64,000 bases of DNA. Source: Actinoplanes nipponensis (GTDB lineage Bacteria; Actinomycetota; Actinomycetes; Mycobacteriales; Micromonosporaceae). The stretch is taken from contig NZ_BOMQ01000051.1 in NCBI RefSeq assembly GCF_016862275.1, positions 119,445-183,444 on the forward strand, read 5' to 3'. The notes under the pieces were generated by a model. It had not been told where the DNA came from. It saw only the letters and a list, made by a program, of their open reading frames with translations, and ran no database searches. Position numbers and translations under genes: made by a program. This document shows positions 33,578-41,302 of this stretch, in pieces; within the stretch, counting starts at the first letter, position 1; every line of letters begins with the position of its first letter.

Positions 33578-34120
33578 TTGCGAGGATGGACGGCAGGCGA
33601 GGGGTCCGGCGACAGCGAGGGGGCGGCCACGGCCAGGGAGACCGGGCGCAAGGTCATCGCGTCCAACAAGAAGGCGCGGCACGACTACGCGGTCCTCAAG
33701 ACGTACGAGGCCGGCCTGGTGCTGGCCGGGACCGAGGTCAAGTCGCTGCGGGCCGGCTACGCCTCGATCGTCGACGCGTTCGCCCAGGAGCACGAGGGCG
33801 AGCTCATGCTCTACAACCTGCACATCGCCGAGTACGGCTTCGGCTCGTGGACCAACCACGCGCCCCGCCGGACCCGCAAGCTGCTGCTGCACCGCATCGA
33901 GATCGACCGGATCCTGGAGAAGTTGCGCGAGCCCGGCAACACGCTGGTCCCGCTGTCGCTGTACTTCCAGGACGGCTGGGCCAAGGTGGAGCTGGCCCTG
34001 GCCCGCGGCAAGCGCGAGTACGACAAGCGCCAGGCCATCGCCGAGCGCGACGCCAACCGCGAGATCGCCCGGGCCCTGGGCCGCCACCTCAAGGGCCGCA
34101 CCCGGGTCACACGCGGATGA
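33578..34120 (+). CDS. smpB: SsrA-binding protein SmpB
   Basis: SmpB carries tmRNA to stalled ribosomes in trans-translation. The conserved body is clear: GRKVIASNKKARHDYAVLKTYEAGLVLAGTEVKSL, LYNLHIAEYGFGSW, RTRKLLLHRIEIDRIL, LVPLSLYFQDGWAKVELALARGKREYDKR. The start is problematic. The only accepted initiation codon in frame is TTG 33578, which has no ribosome-binding site and adds 17 residues. The position where homologues begin (before A-R-E-T-G-R-K) is an ACG at 33629, with an excellent GAGGGGG 5 nt upstream. ACG initiation, a point change from ATG, or a sequencing error are all possible. No ssrA (tmRNA) gene is visible downstream. Confidence 0.95.
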   Translation: MRGWTAGEGSGDSEGAATARETGRKVIASNKKARHDYAVLKTYEAGLVLAGTEVKSLRAGYASIVDAFAQEHEGELMLYNLHIAEYGFGSWTNHAPRRTRKLLLHRIEIDRILEKLREPGNTLVPLSLYFQDGWAKVELALARGKREYDKRQAIAERDANREIARALGRHLKGRTRVTRG

Positions 34121-34367
34121 GGTGACCCGCGCACTGGAAGTGTTCCGCGGCGTGCAGGCTGTGCCAGTACGTCACCGGCACGGAGCTCTGCAGGCAGCCC
34201 TCGTGGAAGCAGCGCACCCGCAGCCTGGTCCCCTCCGGCACGAAGTGGGTCTGGCCGGGATGTCGCCGGCACGAGGTGGTGGGCGTCAGCTCGTGCACGA
34301 AGTTCCGCCACTGGCAGGTCTCCTCGGCGCAGACCGCCAGCTTCCCGCGCGGATGGACAGGGCGCAT
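34107..34367 (-). CDS. Small Cys/His-rich protein, possible zinc binding
   Basis: The 86-residue protein contains CAEETC, CRRHPGQTH, CFHEGC and H-x5-CAGH, a spacing that suggests one or two zinc sites. It has no signal peptide. ATG 34367 was chosen because GGAG lies 9 nt upstream; ATG 34376 is adjacent to that GGAG and less likely. Its 3' end overlaps smpB by 14 bp. No family recognised. Confidence 0.65.
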   Translation of the reverse strand: MRPVHPRGKLAVCAEETCQWRNFVHELTPTTSCRRHPGQTHFVPEGTRLRVRCFHEGCLQSSVPVTYWHSLHAAEHFQCAGHLIRV

Positions 34368-34423
34368 GTCGACCATCTCCGGCTGAAGGCTCCGGTTGGG
34401 ACGTTACGCCGCTGCGGCGCTGC

Positions 34424-34924
34424 TCACAATGGGTCCCGGCGCGGCTCGGGCAGGGGCAGCTCGGCCACCTCGGCGGCGCCGGCCGGGGCCGCCGAGTGGG
34501 TGGGCGCGGGCCGGGCGGGCGCGGTGCTGTGGGAATACCGGCCGCGGGCCCGGTCCACCGGCAGGGCGATCAGGTGGATCGGCGCCGGCGGCTCGGCGAT
34601 GCGGCCCGGCCCCCAGCGGACCCACACGGCGACCCGGCCCGCATCCGCCTCGGCGAGCAGCTTCTCCACCGTGCGCCGGCGGTCGGTGTGGTCCACCTCG
34701 ACCACGATCGGCGGCGCGGCCGGGCGGGCCAGCGCCACGTCCACGACCGAGTGCTGCTGGTCCATCGGCGGCGGCAGCCGGACCACGCTGGGCGCCCGCC
34801 GGTAGACCCGCCAGCCGCGCGCCCGGCCCCAGGCCACGACCTCGTCGATGATCAGGCCGGTGACCTCGTCCTGGGTGAGGCCCGCGAAGGTGAGCCCGGC
34901 CAGCCGCCGCGCCAGGTCGTCCAT
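34424..34924 (-). CDS. Conserved hypothetical protein with nuclease-like motif
   Basis: The 166-residue protein has a core SVVDVALARPAAPPIVVEVDHTDRRRTVEKLLAEA, in which D, E-V-D and a following helix recall a degenerate PD-(D/E)XK nuclease fold, then AVWVRWGPGR. The tail is Ala/Pro-rich. It is the gene downstream of the FAD monooxygenase on the same strand. The nuclease resemblance is motif-level only and the catalytic lysine is not obvious. Confidence 0.7.
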   Translation of the reverse strand: MDDLARRLAGLTFAGLTQDEVTGLIIDEVVAWGRARGWRVYRRAPSVVRLPPPMDQQHSVVDVALARPAAPPIVVEVDHTDRRRTVEKLLAEADAGRVAVWVRWGPGRIAEPPAPIHLIALPVDRARGRYSHSTAPARPAPTHSAAPAGAAEVAELPLPEPRRDPL

Positions 34925-34933
34925 GGGGGCAGA

Positions 34934-36415
34934 TTAGCCGCACCCGGCGCCGGCCGGCGCACCGAACCACGCCGCCAGGGCCCGCTCGAGCCCGTCGCCG
35001 GTGTCGCCCTCCCACGCGACGTAGCAGTCGGGGCGCAGCAGCATCCCGGCGGCGAGCCCCGGCACGACGGCGACGTCCACCCGGCCGGCCCACGGTCCCA
35101 CCCCGAGGCCGCCGGTGGGGTCGAGCAGCAGCGGCCGCCCGGCCCGGGTCAGCGCGCGGAGGCCGGGCACGTCCGGCGCCCACCGCCCGACGTGTGGGCC
35201 GTCGGCGCCGGGCATGGCGTAGCGGATGTCGGCGCCGGCGAGCATCGCCGCCACGTGCCGCCGGTTCAACGGCGACTCCAGCAGCTCGCCGAGCAGGACC
35301 CGCAGGGCGGTCACGTCTCCGCCGGGCCCGATCAGGACGGATTGCGCCCGGGTGTGCATGTTCACCCGTTCGGCGGCCGGCCGGCGCTCCGACTCGTAGG
35401 TGTCCAGCAGGCCGGGCGGGGCGGTGCCGCGTACCTCGGCGGCGAGCTTCCAGCCCAGGTTGATCGCGTCCTGCAGGCCCAGGTTGAGGCCGGACCCGCC
35501 GAGGGCGGAGTGCACGTGGGCCGCGTCGCCGACCAGCAGCACCCGCCCGGCCCGGTACGCCGCGGCCAGCCGGGTGTTACCGCCCACCATGCGCCGCAGC
35601 AGGTGCGGGCCCGGCCCGGCCGGCGCGGACAGCGGCAGGTCCGCGCCGAGCACCCGGGCCGCCGCCGCGCGCAACTCGGCCAGCGTCATCGCGCCGTCGT
35701 CGTCCGCGCCGGACCCGCGTCGCTCGCCCACGCTGACCAGCGGGTCGCGGCCGGGCATGGGCGCCCAGGCGATCAGGCCCCGCTCGGTGCGGGTGTGCAG
35801 GAACGGCGGCACCACCCCGAACCCCGGCACACGCAGGCCGCCGTCCGGCTCCACCAGGCCCGCGGGCACGCTGACGTGCGCCGTCCGGGACACCGTGTCG
35901 TCCCTGGTCACGCCGGGGAAGTCGATGCCGGCCAGCTTGCGGACCACACTGTGCCCGCCGTCGGCGCCGACCAGGTAGGACGCCCGCACGGGCGGCGCCC
36001 CGGCGACCTCGACGGTCACCGAATCGTCATCCTGGGTCAGGCCGAGCACCTCGTGACCGCGGCGGATCTCGACGCCCAGCTCGGTCGCGCGGGCGGCCAG
36101 CATCTGCTCGATCCGCCGCTGCGGTACCAGCATCGTGTAGAGCGGGTTGTCCGGCAGGTCGTGCAGGTCCAGCGGGAACGCGCCGAAGACGAACCCGGGC
36201 GTCGGGCGGGGCGGTCCGGGACCGTCGGCGAGGCGCTCGTACAGCCCGCGCCGGTCCAACATGGGCACGATCTGCCCGACCAGGCCGTTGGCGCGCTGCT
36301 CGCCGGTGGGCTCGGCCAGCCGCTCGAGGACCAGCGGCCGGGCCCCGGCCAGGGCCAGCTCGCAGGCGAGCATGAGGCCGTTGGGCCCGGCGCCGGCGAT
36401 GACGACGTCGATCAT
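34934..36415 (-). CDS. FAD-dependent aromatic monooxygenase (PheA/TfdB, rifampicin-monooxygenase-like)
   Basis: The 493-residue flavoprotein has the Rossmann GxGxxG start VVIAGAGPNGLMLACELALAG, the DG-type motif YLVGADGGHSVVRKLAGI, and GRVLLVGDAAHVHSALGGSGLNLGLQDAINLGWKLA. A C-terminal thioredoxin-like domain completes the PheA/TfdB layout. Such enzymes hydroxylate phenols, polyketides or antibiotics with NAD(P)H. ATG 36415 has GGAAGGGG 8 nt upstream. The TetR gene upstream on the same strand, across 380 bp of repeats, is a plausible regulator. Confidence 0.93.
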   Translation of the reverse strand: MIDVVIAGAGPNGLMLACELALAGARPLVLERLAEPTGEQRANGLVGQIVPMLDRRGLYERLADGPGPPRPTPGFVFGAFPLDLHDLPDNPLYTMLVPQRRIEQMLAARATELGVEIRRGHEVLGLTQDDDSVTVEVAGAPPVRASYLVGADGGHSVVRKLAGIDFPGVTRDDTVSRTAHVSVPAGLVEPDGGLRVPGFGVVPPFLHTRTERGLIAWAPMPGRDPLVSVGERRGSGADDDGAMTLAELRAAAARVLGADLPLSAPAGPGPHLLRRMVGGNTRLAAAYRAGRVLLVGDAAHVHSALGGSGLNLGLQDAINLGWKLAAEVRGTAPPGLLDTYESERRPAAERVNMHTRAQSVLIGPGGDVTALRVLLGELLESPLNRRHVAAMLAGADIRYAMPGADGPHVGRWAPDVPGLRALTRAGRPLLLDPTGGLGVGPWAGRVDVAVVPGLAAGMLLRPDCYVAWEGDTGDGLERALAAWFGAPAGAGCG

Positions 36416-36795
36416 GGTGAAACCCCTTCCGGGTACGGCGCACCGGCCCGCCGTGGCACGGCGGGCTGCGGTGGTGACGGGGTGCGGTGGGCGGGGCGGC
36501 GGCGACGGTCGCGGCCGTGGTCCCCACGGTGGGCTGCGTTCGTAGCCGGCGGCCGCGACGGTCACGGCCGTGAGCTGCGTTTCAGGACGGGCAGTGGCGT
36601 TGGTCGCGGCCGTGGCCCCACGGTGGGCCGCGTTCGTGGCCGGCGGCCGCGACGGTCACGGCCCTGAGTTGCGTTTCGGGAACGGGCAGCGGATCGGGCG
36701 GCCGCGACGGTCGCGGCCGTGGCCGCCGCCGGGGCTGCGGTGGTGATCGGGGCGGCGGCCCGGCGGCGCGGCCGTGGTCCCACGGTGGGCTCGGA
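36416..36795. other. 380-bp intergenic region made largely of repeats
   Basis: No gene is seen. The region is G-rich on the plus strand and contains two near-identical 95-bp units and partial copies, each with short hairpins (see repeat entry). The ribosome-binding site of the FAD monooxygenase is at its left end and the TetR stop at its right end. Confidence 0.8.
36507..36795. repeat. 95-bp tandem repeat with palindromic elements
   Basis: Units start at 36507 and 36602 (GGTCGCGGCCGTGG...CCACGGTGGGC), with partial copies at 36709 and about 36768. Each carries CCGTGG-N2-3-CCACGG hairpins. Near 36699-36719 a 10-bp perfect inverted repeat, CGGCCGCGAC/GTCGCGGCCG, is present. Stable structures would form in either RNA or DNA. 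Confidence 0.85.
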
Positions 36796-37440
36796 TCAGG
36801 CAGGCGGCGGTGTGGTGGAAGGGCGGTCGTCGGTGGCGGGTGGCGGCAGGCCCGCGGCGACGAGGGCGAGCGTCTCGGTGAGCAGGTGGCGCATCGACAC
36901 CGGCGGTCCGGCCCGCAGGTGGTGCGACTGGGCGACGTTGGCCGCCGCCATCACCACGGCGGCCACCAGGTGCGGGTACAGGTCGTCCGGGTCGGTGCCG
37001 GTGCGCTCGGCCACGGCCACGGCGAACTCCGCCTCGGCCGTCGCCGCGGCCCGCAGCATGTCGCCCTGCAGGGCCGGCTCGGCCAGCATGGCGCGCACGC
37101 CGGGGATCCAGGCGTCCCGGTCGGGCACCGGGTGGGCGACCAGCTCGGGACCGGGCTCGAGCTGGGCCAGGACGGCCTCGGTGATGGCCGTCCACAGCGG
37201 CTCGTCCGCGGGCCGGGCGTGCAGCTCGTCCGCGACGCGCCGCAGCCGGTCGAGGTGGCGGGACACGATGGCCTCGCCCTTGCCGGCGAAGTAGTTGTTG
37301 AAGGTGCGGGGCGAGACCCCCGCCGCGGCGGCGATGTCCTCCACCTTGACGTTGTCGAAACCGCGCTCGACGGTGAGGCGGATGGCGGCCCAGCTCAGCG
37401 CGGCCCGGGTGGCGGCCTTCTTGCGCTCGCGGAGTCCCAT
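36796..37440 (-). CDS. TetR-family transcriptional regulator
   Basis: The 214-residue regulator has the HTH VKVEDIAAAAGVSPRTFNNYFAGKGEAIV, typical of the AcrR/TetR group with a C-terminal MftR-like domain. Two TGCG-N5-CGCA palindromes 17 bp apart lie 22 bp upstream, suggesting autoregulation by a pair of dimers. It probably also controls the FAD monooxygenase downstream. ATG 37440 is preferred over GTG 37449. Confidence 0.92.
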   Translation of the reverse strand: MGLRERKKAATRAALSWAAIRLTVERGFDNVKVEDIAAAAGVSPRTFNNYFAGKGEAIVSRHLDRLRRVADELHARPADEPLWTAITEAVLAQLEPGPELVAHPVPDRDAWIPGVRAMLAEPALQGDMLRAAATAEAEFAVAVAERTGTDPDDLYPHLVAAVVMAAANVAQSHHLRAGPPVSMRHLLTETLALVAAGLPPPATDDRPSTTPPPA

Positions 37441-37461
37441 GCCCACCACCGTAGCGGAAAG

Positions 37462-37492
37462 TGCGGGCCACGCAAAGATGCGGGGGACGCAA
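37462..37492. promoter_or_regulatory. Two tandem TetR operators, TGCG-N5-CGCA
   Basis: TGCGGGCCACGCAA (37462-37475) and TGCGGGGGACGCAA (37479-37492) are direct repeats spaced 17 bp, each containing an inverted repeat TGCG/CGCA. They lie between the TetR gene and the divergent anchored-protein gene. Confidence 0.65.
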
Positions 37493-37565
37493 GTTTCTGC
37501 CTTGTGCCGATCCGGCGGGCGCCGGATTCCGTACCGGTCAGCGGCACCGACATGGAGGTATCACC

Positions 37566-39245
37566 ATGCACGGAATCCCCGACGCCGGTCCCACCGGCGG
37601 ACCGCCCGCGTCGCCACCGCCCGACTGGCCCGCGCCGGGCACCCCGCTGCCCGCCGACGAACCGACGGTCGAGCTGCCGGTGATCACCGAGGCCCTGCTC
37701 GCGCAGTTCGCACCCGCCCCGCCGCCCTCGGCCGCCCCGCCCGGACCATCCCCACCACCCTCGACTCCCCCGCCAGCCGCGACTTCCCCACCGCCCTCGG
37801 CCTCCCGGCCGCCGTCCGCATCCTTACCGATCTCGGCTTCCCTGCCGGCGCGGGCCGCCTTCGCCCTCGCCCGCGCCCGGCCGTCCCGGATCCGGCGCGT
37901 CCCGGCACTGGAACGCCGGGGTCCCCGGCCGCTCGCTCCCCCGGCCAGTACCGTCACGCTGCATGATCTCCTGAGCGACAAAACCGACATTCCGGACCGG
38001 CCGAGCAAACCGAAGTTTTGGCAGCGAAGGGCTGCCGGACAAGCCACCGGCTACCCGACCGGCGATTCCACAGTCGGTGCTTTCGCAGCGGGCGCAATCG
38101 CGACCGGCGGCCTGACGACCGCCGATCCCGCCGCCGGCGGTCTGGCCGCCGGCGGAAGCACAGCGGGTGAACCAGTACCCGGCAGTCCGGCCCCCGCTGA
38201 TCATGCAGGCCGCAAAACCGCAGCCGGTGGCCCGACAGCCGGCAATCCGACAGCCGGTGGCCCGACAGCCGGTGGCCCCACAGCCGGCGATCCAACAGCC
38301 GACAGCCCAACAACCGGCGATCCAACAGCCGACAGCTCAGCAACCGGCGATCCAACAGCCAGTGGCCCGACAGCAAGTGGCCCAACAACCGGCGATCCAA
38401 CAGCCAGTGGCCCGACAGCAAGTGGCCCAACAACCGGCAATCCAACAGCCAGTGGCCCGGCAGCCGGCGATCCGGCAATCGCCGCCCCGATGACGGGCGA
38501 GCCGTCGGCCCGGCGCGCGCCGCACCGGCTGGTCGGAGCCGGGATCGGCGCCGCCGCCCTGCTGCTCACCGCCGCGACCGTGGTGGCGCTGAGCCACGAC
38601 GGCGAGGCCCCGCCCACCGGCCGCGGTCCCGCCGCCGCGGCGGCCGCTCCGCACCTCGCCACGGCCGCGCTCGACGGGCGTACCAGCGCCGGTTTCGATC
38701 TCATCGACGGCGCCGAGCGGGTCACCGTGCGGGCGGCGGATCTCGGCGAGAGCCTGTACCGGGTCACCACGCCGCCGGGCGGGGCCGGGGTGCCCCGGGC
38801 CGAGGAGCGGGACGGCCGGGTGCTGTTGCGCCTCGACGGCGATGCCCGGGCCGTCGACATCACCCTCAACGCGGTGGTCCGCTGGGATCTGCGGGTGGCC
38901 GGTGGCGCCGGGTCGTCCGTCATCGATCTGGGCGCGGGCCGGGTCGGCGGCGTCGACCTGGCCGGTGGCGCCGGGCGGATCATCTTGACGCTGCCCCGGC
39001 CGGACGGCACGCTCGGCGTCCGGATGAGCGGCGGGGTGGACCTGTTCGACGTGCGGACCGCGCAGCGGACCCCGGTGCGGGTACGGGTCGGCAGCGGCGC
39101 CGGGCAGGTGACGCTGGACGGGCGCCACCATGCCGGGGTGGCGGCGGGGCGCACCTTCACCCCGGCGAGCTGGGACACCGCCGTGGACCGGGTCGACGTC
39201 GACGCCTCGGCGGGGATGTCGGCCCTGACCGTCGCCGGTTACTAG
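37566..39245 (+). CDS. Membrane-anchored protein with Pro-rich and pentapeptide-repeat cytoplasmic region and external beta domain
   Basis: The 559-residue protein has a long Pro/Ala-rich N-terminus, a 15-bp (pentapeptide GPTAG/S-like) repeat region at about residues 220-302, one transmembrane helix (LVGAGIGAAALLLTAATVVAL, about 320-340), then a domain of short strands rich in Gly and Val (VTVRAADLG, WDLRVAGGAGSSVIDLGAG, GAGQVTLDG) resembling DUF4097-like adhesin domains. GGAGG lies 7 nt before ATG 37566. The repeat region is likely variable in length between strains. Function unknown; surface sensing or adhesion is a guess. Confidence 0.75.
   Translation: MHGIPDAGPTGGPPASPPPDWPAPGTPLPADEPTVELPVITEALLAQFAPAPPPSAAPPGPSPPPSTPPPAATSPPPSASRPPSASLPISASLPARAAFALARARPSRIRRVPALERRGPRPLAPPASTVTLHDLLSDKTDIPDRPSKPKFWQRRAAGQATGYPTGDSTVGAFAAGAIATGGLTTADPAAGGLAAGGSTAGEPVPGSPAPADHAGRKTAAGGPTAGNPTAGGPTAGGPTAGDPTADSPTTGDPTADSSATGDPTASGPTASGPTTGDPTASGPTASGPTTGNPTASGPAAGDPAIAAPMTGEPSARRAPHRLVGAGIGAAALLLTAATVVALSHDGEAPPTGRGPAAAAAAPHLATAALDGRTSAGFDLIDGAERVTVRAADLGESLYRVTTPPGGAGVPRAEERDGRVLLRLDGDARAVDITLNAVVRWDLRVAGGAGSSVIDLGAGRVGGVDLAGGAGRIILTLPRPDGTLGVRMSGGVDLFDVRTAQRTPVRVRVGSGAGQVTLDGRHHAGVAAGRTFTPASWDTAVDRVDVDASAGMSALTVAGY
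38225..38475. repeat. 15-bp (pentapeptide) repeat region with 45-bp higher-order repeat
   Basis: In-frame 15-bp units encode GPTAG, DPTAD, GPTAS and similar. A 45-bp unit encoding GDPTASGPTASGPTT occurs almost perfectly twice and a third time partly (about 38346-38460). The array is wholly inside the coding frame, so slippage changes length without frameshift. Confidence 0.9.
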
Positions 39246-39268
39246 CCGGTAATGCGAGGATGGCGGGC

Positions 39269-40126
39269 ATGATCAACCCGTCCCCCGCCCTGGCCCGCGA
39301 GGCCTGGCGCCGCACCGAGCCGCTGCACTCGATGATCTACTTCGCGCCGGAGGTGCGCGAGCGGTTCGCCGCGCTCGGCGTGCCCGCCGTCGCCGACTAC
39401 TTCGTCTCGCGCGGGGCCGCCCTGGGCGCGGTGGGGGCCGGTCCGGTCGTCGCCACCTTCTACAACTTCCATCCCGCGCTGGTGGCGCGGGCGCTGCCCG
39501 CGGCCTGGGAGATCGTGACCCCGGCGGCGGCCGTCGCGGCCCGGCTCGACGCCGCCGACGCGGCCCTGGTCCGCGGCCTGGGCGACACCGTGCACAGCGC
39601 CGAGGTGGCCGAGGCCGCCGGGCTGGCCCGGCGGGCGGCGGAGTCGGCCGGCGCGTACGCCGCCGGCCGCCCCCTGTTCGCCGCGCACGCCGACCTGCCC
39701 TGGCCAGAGGCCCCGCACCTGGTGCTGTGGCACGCCCAGACGCTGCTGCGCGAGTTCCGCGGCGACGCCCACGTGGCCGCGCTGCTGCTGGCCGGGGTGA
39801 GCGGACCCGAGTCGGTCATCCTGCACGCCGCCTCGGGCACGGCCGATGCCACGTTCCTGCGGACCACCCGCGGCTACACCCGGGCGCAGTGGGCGGAGGG
39901 CGTCGCCGCGTTGCAGGAGCGGGGGCTGCTGGCCGGCCCGGAGCTGTCCGACCAGGGTCGCGAGCTGCGGGCGGCCCTGGAGGCCGACACCGACCGGCTG
40001 GCCGCGCCGGCGTACCGGGCGCTCGGGGCCGAGGGCACCGCCCGGCTGGCCGAGCTCACCCGGCCGCTGAGCCGGACTCTGGTCAAAGCGGGCTTCCTGG
40101 ACCCGGTGGCCCCGCCCCGCCAGTGA
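39269..40126 (+). CDS. SCO6745-family protein
   Basis: The 285-residue protein matches the helical SCO6745 group common in actinomycetes: REAWRRTEPLHSMIYFAPEVRERFAALG at the start, FYNFHPALVARALPAAWE, and a C-terminal winged-helix-like LRTTRGYTRAQWAEGVAALQERGLL. The biochemical function is unknown. ATG 39269 has GAGG 9 nt upstream; ATG 39260 is possible. It stands between the anchored protein and the metal-transport operon. Confidence 0.85.
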   Translation: MINPSPALAREAWRRTEPLHSMIYFAPEVRERFAALGVPAVADYFVSRGAALGAVGAGPVVATFYNFHPALVARALPAAWEIVTPAAAVAARLDAADAALVRGLGDTVHSAEVAEAAGLARRAAESAGAYAAGRPLFAAHADLPWPEAPHLVLWHAQTLLREFRGDAHVAALLLAGVSGPESVILHAASGTADATFLRTTRGYTRAQWAEGVAALQERGLLAGPELSDQGRELRAALEADTDRLAAPAYRALGAEGTARLAELTRPLSRTLVKAGFLDPVAPPRQ

Positions 40127-40152
40127 TCCACATCCCAGCCCGCTCGGCGCTG

Positions 40153-40191
40153 TTGCCAATTCTTTGCAACTGCCAGGGTGCGTCATATGCT
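40153..40191 (+). promoter_or_regulatory. Nur-type nickel box overlapping the -35 of the cbi operon
   Basis: TTGCCA-N5-TTGCAA (40153-40169) fits the Streptomyces Nur (nickel uptake regulator) box tTGCaa-N5-ttGCAA with one mismatch. TATGCT at 40186-40191 is a good -10, and TTTGCA at 40163-40168, inside the box, is the -35 at 17-bp spacing. Bound regulator would block the promoter of the importer starting at 40227. Confidence 0.65.
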
Positions 40192-40226
40192 GGCCCGTGG
40201 AGTGGCCGCGGTCCGGAGGGGGATCC

Positions 40227-40958
40227 ATGGACGTAGAGGCGATGCACATCGCCAACGGCATCGTGAACGGCACCGTGTCGGCGGTCTTCGCCGCCTTCGC
40301 CGCCCTCGCGCTGGCGTTCTGCGCGTGGCGGGCCCGCGCCGACCTCGACGACCGCCTGGCCCCGATGGCCGGGCTGGTGGCGGCCTTCATCTTCGCGGTG
40401 CAGATGCTCAACTTCCAGGTGCTGCCGGGCGTCTCGGGCCACCTGCTCGGCGGCACGCTGGCCGTGGTCCTGGTCGGACCCTGGGTCGGCGCGCTCTGCG
40501 TCTCCACCGTGCTGATCATCCAGTGCCTGCTCTTCGCCGACGGCGGCCTGACCGCGCTCGGGCTCAACATCACCAACATGGCGATCATCGGCACGGCGGC
40601 CGGCTACCTGCTGGTGGCCGGGCTGCTGCGGGTGCTGCCCAAGACGCCGTCCGGCCTGGGCGCGACCGCTCTGGTCGCCTCCGTGGTCGGGGTCGTCGCC
40701 GCCTCGCAGGGCTTCGTGTTCGAGTACTGGCTGGGCGGCACCACCCAGCTGTCGCTGCCCTGGGTCTCGGGCACGATGGCCGGCACCCACGTGCTGATCG
40801 GCATCGGCGAGGGCCTGATCGCGGCGACGACCGTGGCCACCGTGGCCCGGGTCCGGCCGGACCTGGTGTACGCGCTGCGCCGCTTCCGCAAGCCGCCGGC
40901 GCCCGTCCCGGCGACCACCGCCGCGGCGTCCGCCACCGTCTCGGGCGGGCCGGCGTGA
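40227..40958 (+). CDS. cbiM: Energy-coupling-factor metal transporter substrate-binding protein (CbiM/NikM)
   Basis: The 243-residue membrane protein is the M component of a Co/Ni ECF importer. It has the family motif NFQVLPGVSGHLLGGTL with the metal-site histidine, about six or seven helices and WVSGTMAGTHVLIGIGEGLI. The metal site of this family normally uses the N-terminal Met-His. Here MHIANG lies at residues 6-11 if the GGAGGGG-preceded ATG 40227 is used; ATG 40242 would restore Met-His at the terminus but has a poor ribosome-binding site. Four genes (M, N-like, Q, O) overlap tightly, so they form one operon. The upstream Nur-like box argues for nickel. Confidence 0.92.
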   Translation: MDVEAMHIANGIVNGTVSAVFAAFAALALAFCAWRARADLDDRLAPMAGLVAAFIFAVQMLNFQVLPGVSGHLLGGTLAVVLVGPWVGALCVSTVLIIQCLLFADGGLTALGLNITNMAIIGTAAGYLLVAGLLRVLPKTPSGLGATALVASVVGVVAASQGFVFEYWLGGTTQLSLPWVSGTMAGTHVLIGIGEGLIAATTVATVARVRPDLVYALRRFRKPPAPVPATTAAASATVSGGPA

Positions 40959-41302
40959 CCCGGCGGCTCGGCTGGTTCCTGGCCGGCGGCCTGCTGGTCG
41001 CGCTGCTGCTGGCCGGCGTGGTCAGCAACTTCGCCTCCGGCAGCCCGGACGGCCTGGACGCGACGGCGCGCCAGGGCTGCACCTTCGACTCCCACGGCGA
41101 GATCACCGGCGGCGACTGCATGGCCCGGCGGGAACAGGACCACCAGCTCGCGGACGGCCCGCTGGCCGGCTACGGGATCCGCGGCATCGACAACCCGTAC
41201 CTGTCGACCGGGCTGGCCGGGGTGCTCGGCGTGCTGGTCACCTTCGCGGTCGGCGGCGGCGTCTTCTGGCTGGCCCGCCGCCGCTCCCCCGGGAAGGTCT
41301 GA
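40955..41302 (+). CDS. PDGLE-domain (CbiN-like) component of the metal importer
   Basis: The 115-residue protein has two transmembrane helices with an extracytoplasmic loop beginning SGSPDGLDATARQGC. The loop also holds CTFDSHGEITGGDC and EQDHQ, that is two Cys and two His that could bind metal. PDGLE proteins replace CbiN/NikN and help load the M component. GTG 40955 overlaps the cbiM stop (GTGA), and its own stop overlaps the next ATG. Confidence 0.88.
   Translation: MTRRLGWFLAGGLLVALLLAGVVSNFASGSPDGLDATARQGCTFDSHGEITGGDCMARREQDHQLADGPLAGYGIRGIDNPYLSTGLAGVLGVLVTFAVGGGVFWLARRRSPGKV

Noticed and set aside
34121..34430. tmRNA (ssrA) gene expected after smpB
   Set aside because: The stretch is occupied by a small Cys/His-rich gene on the opposite strand; no tmRNA-like ends or tag sequence seen.
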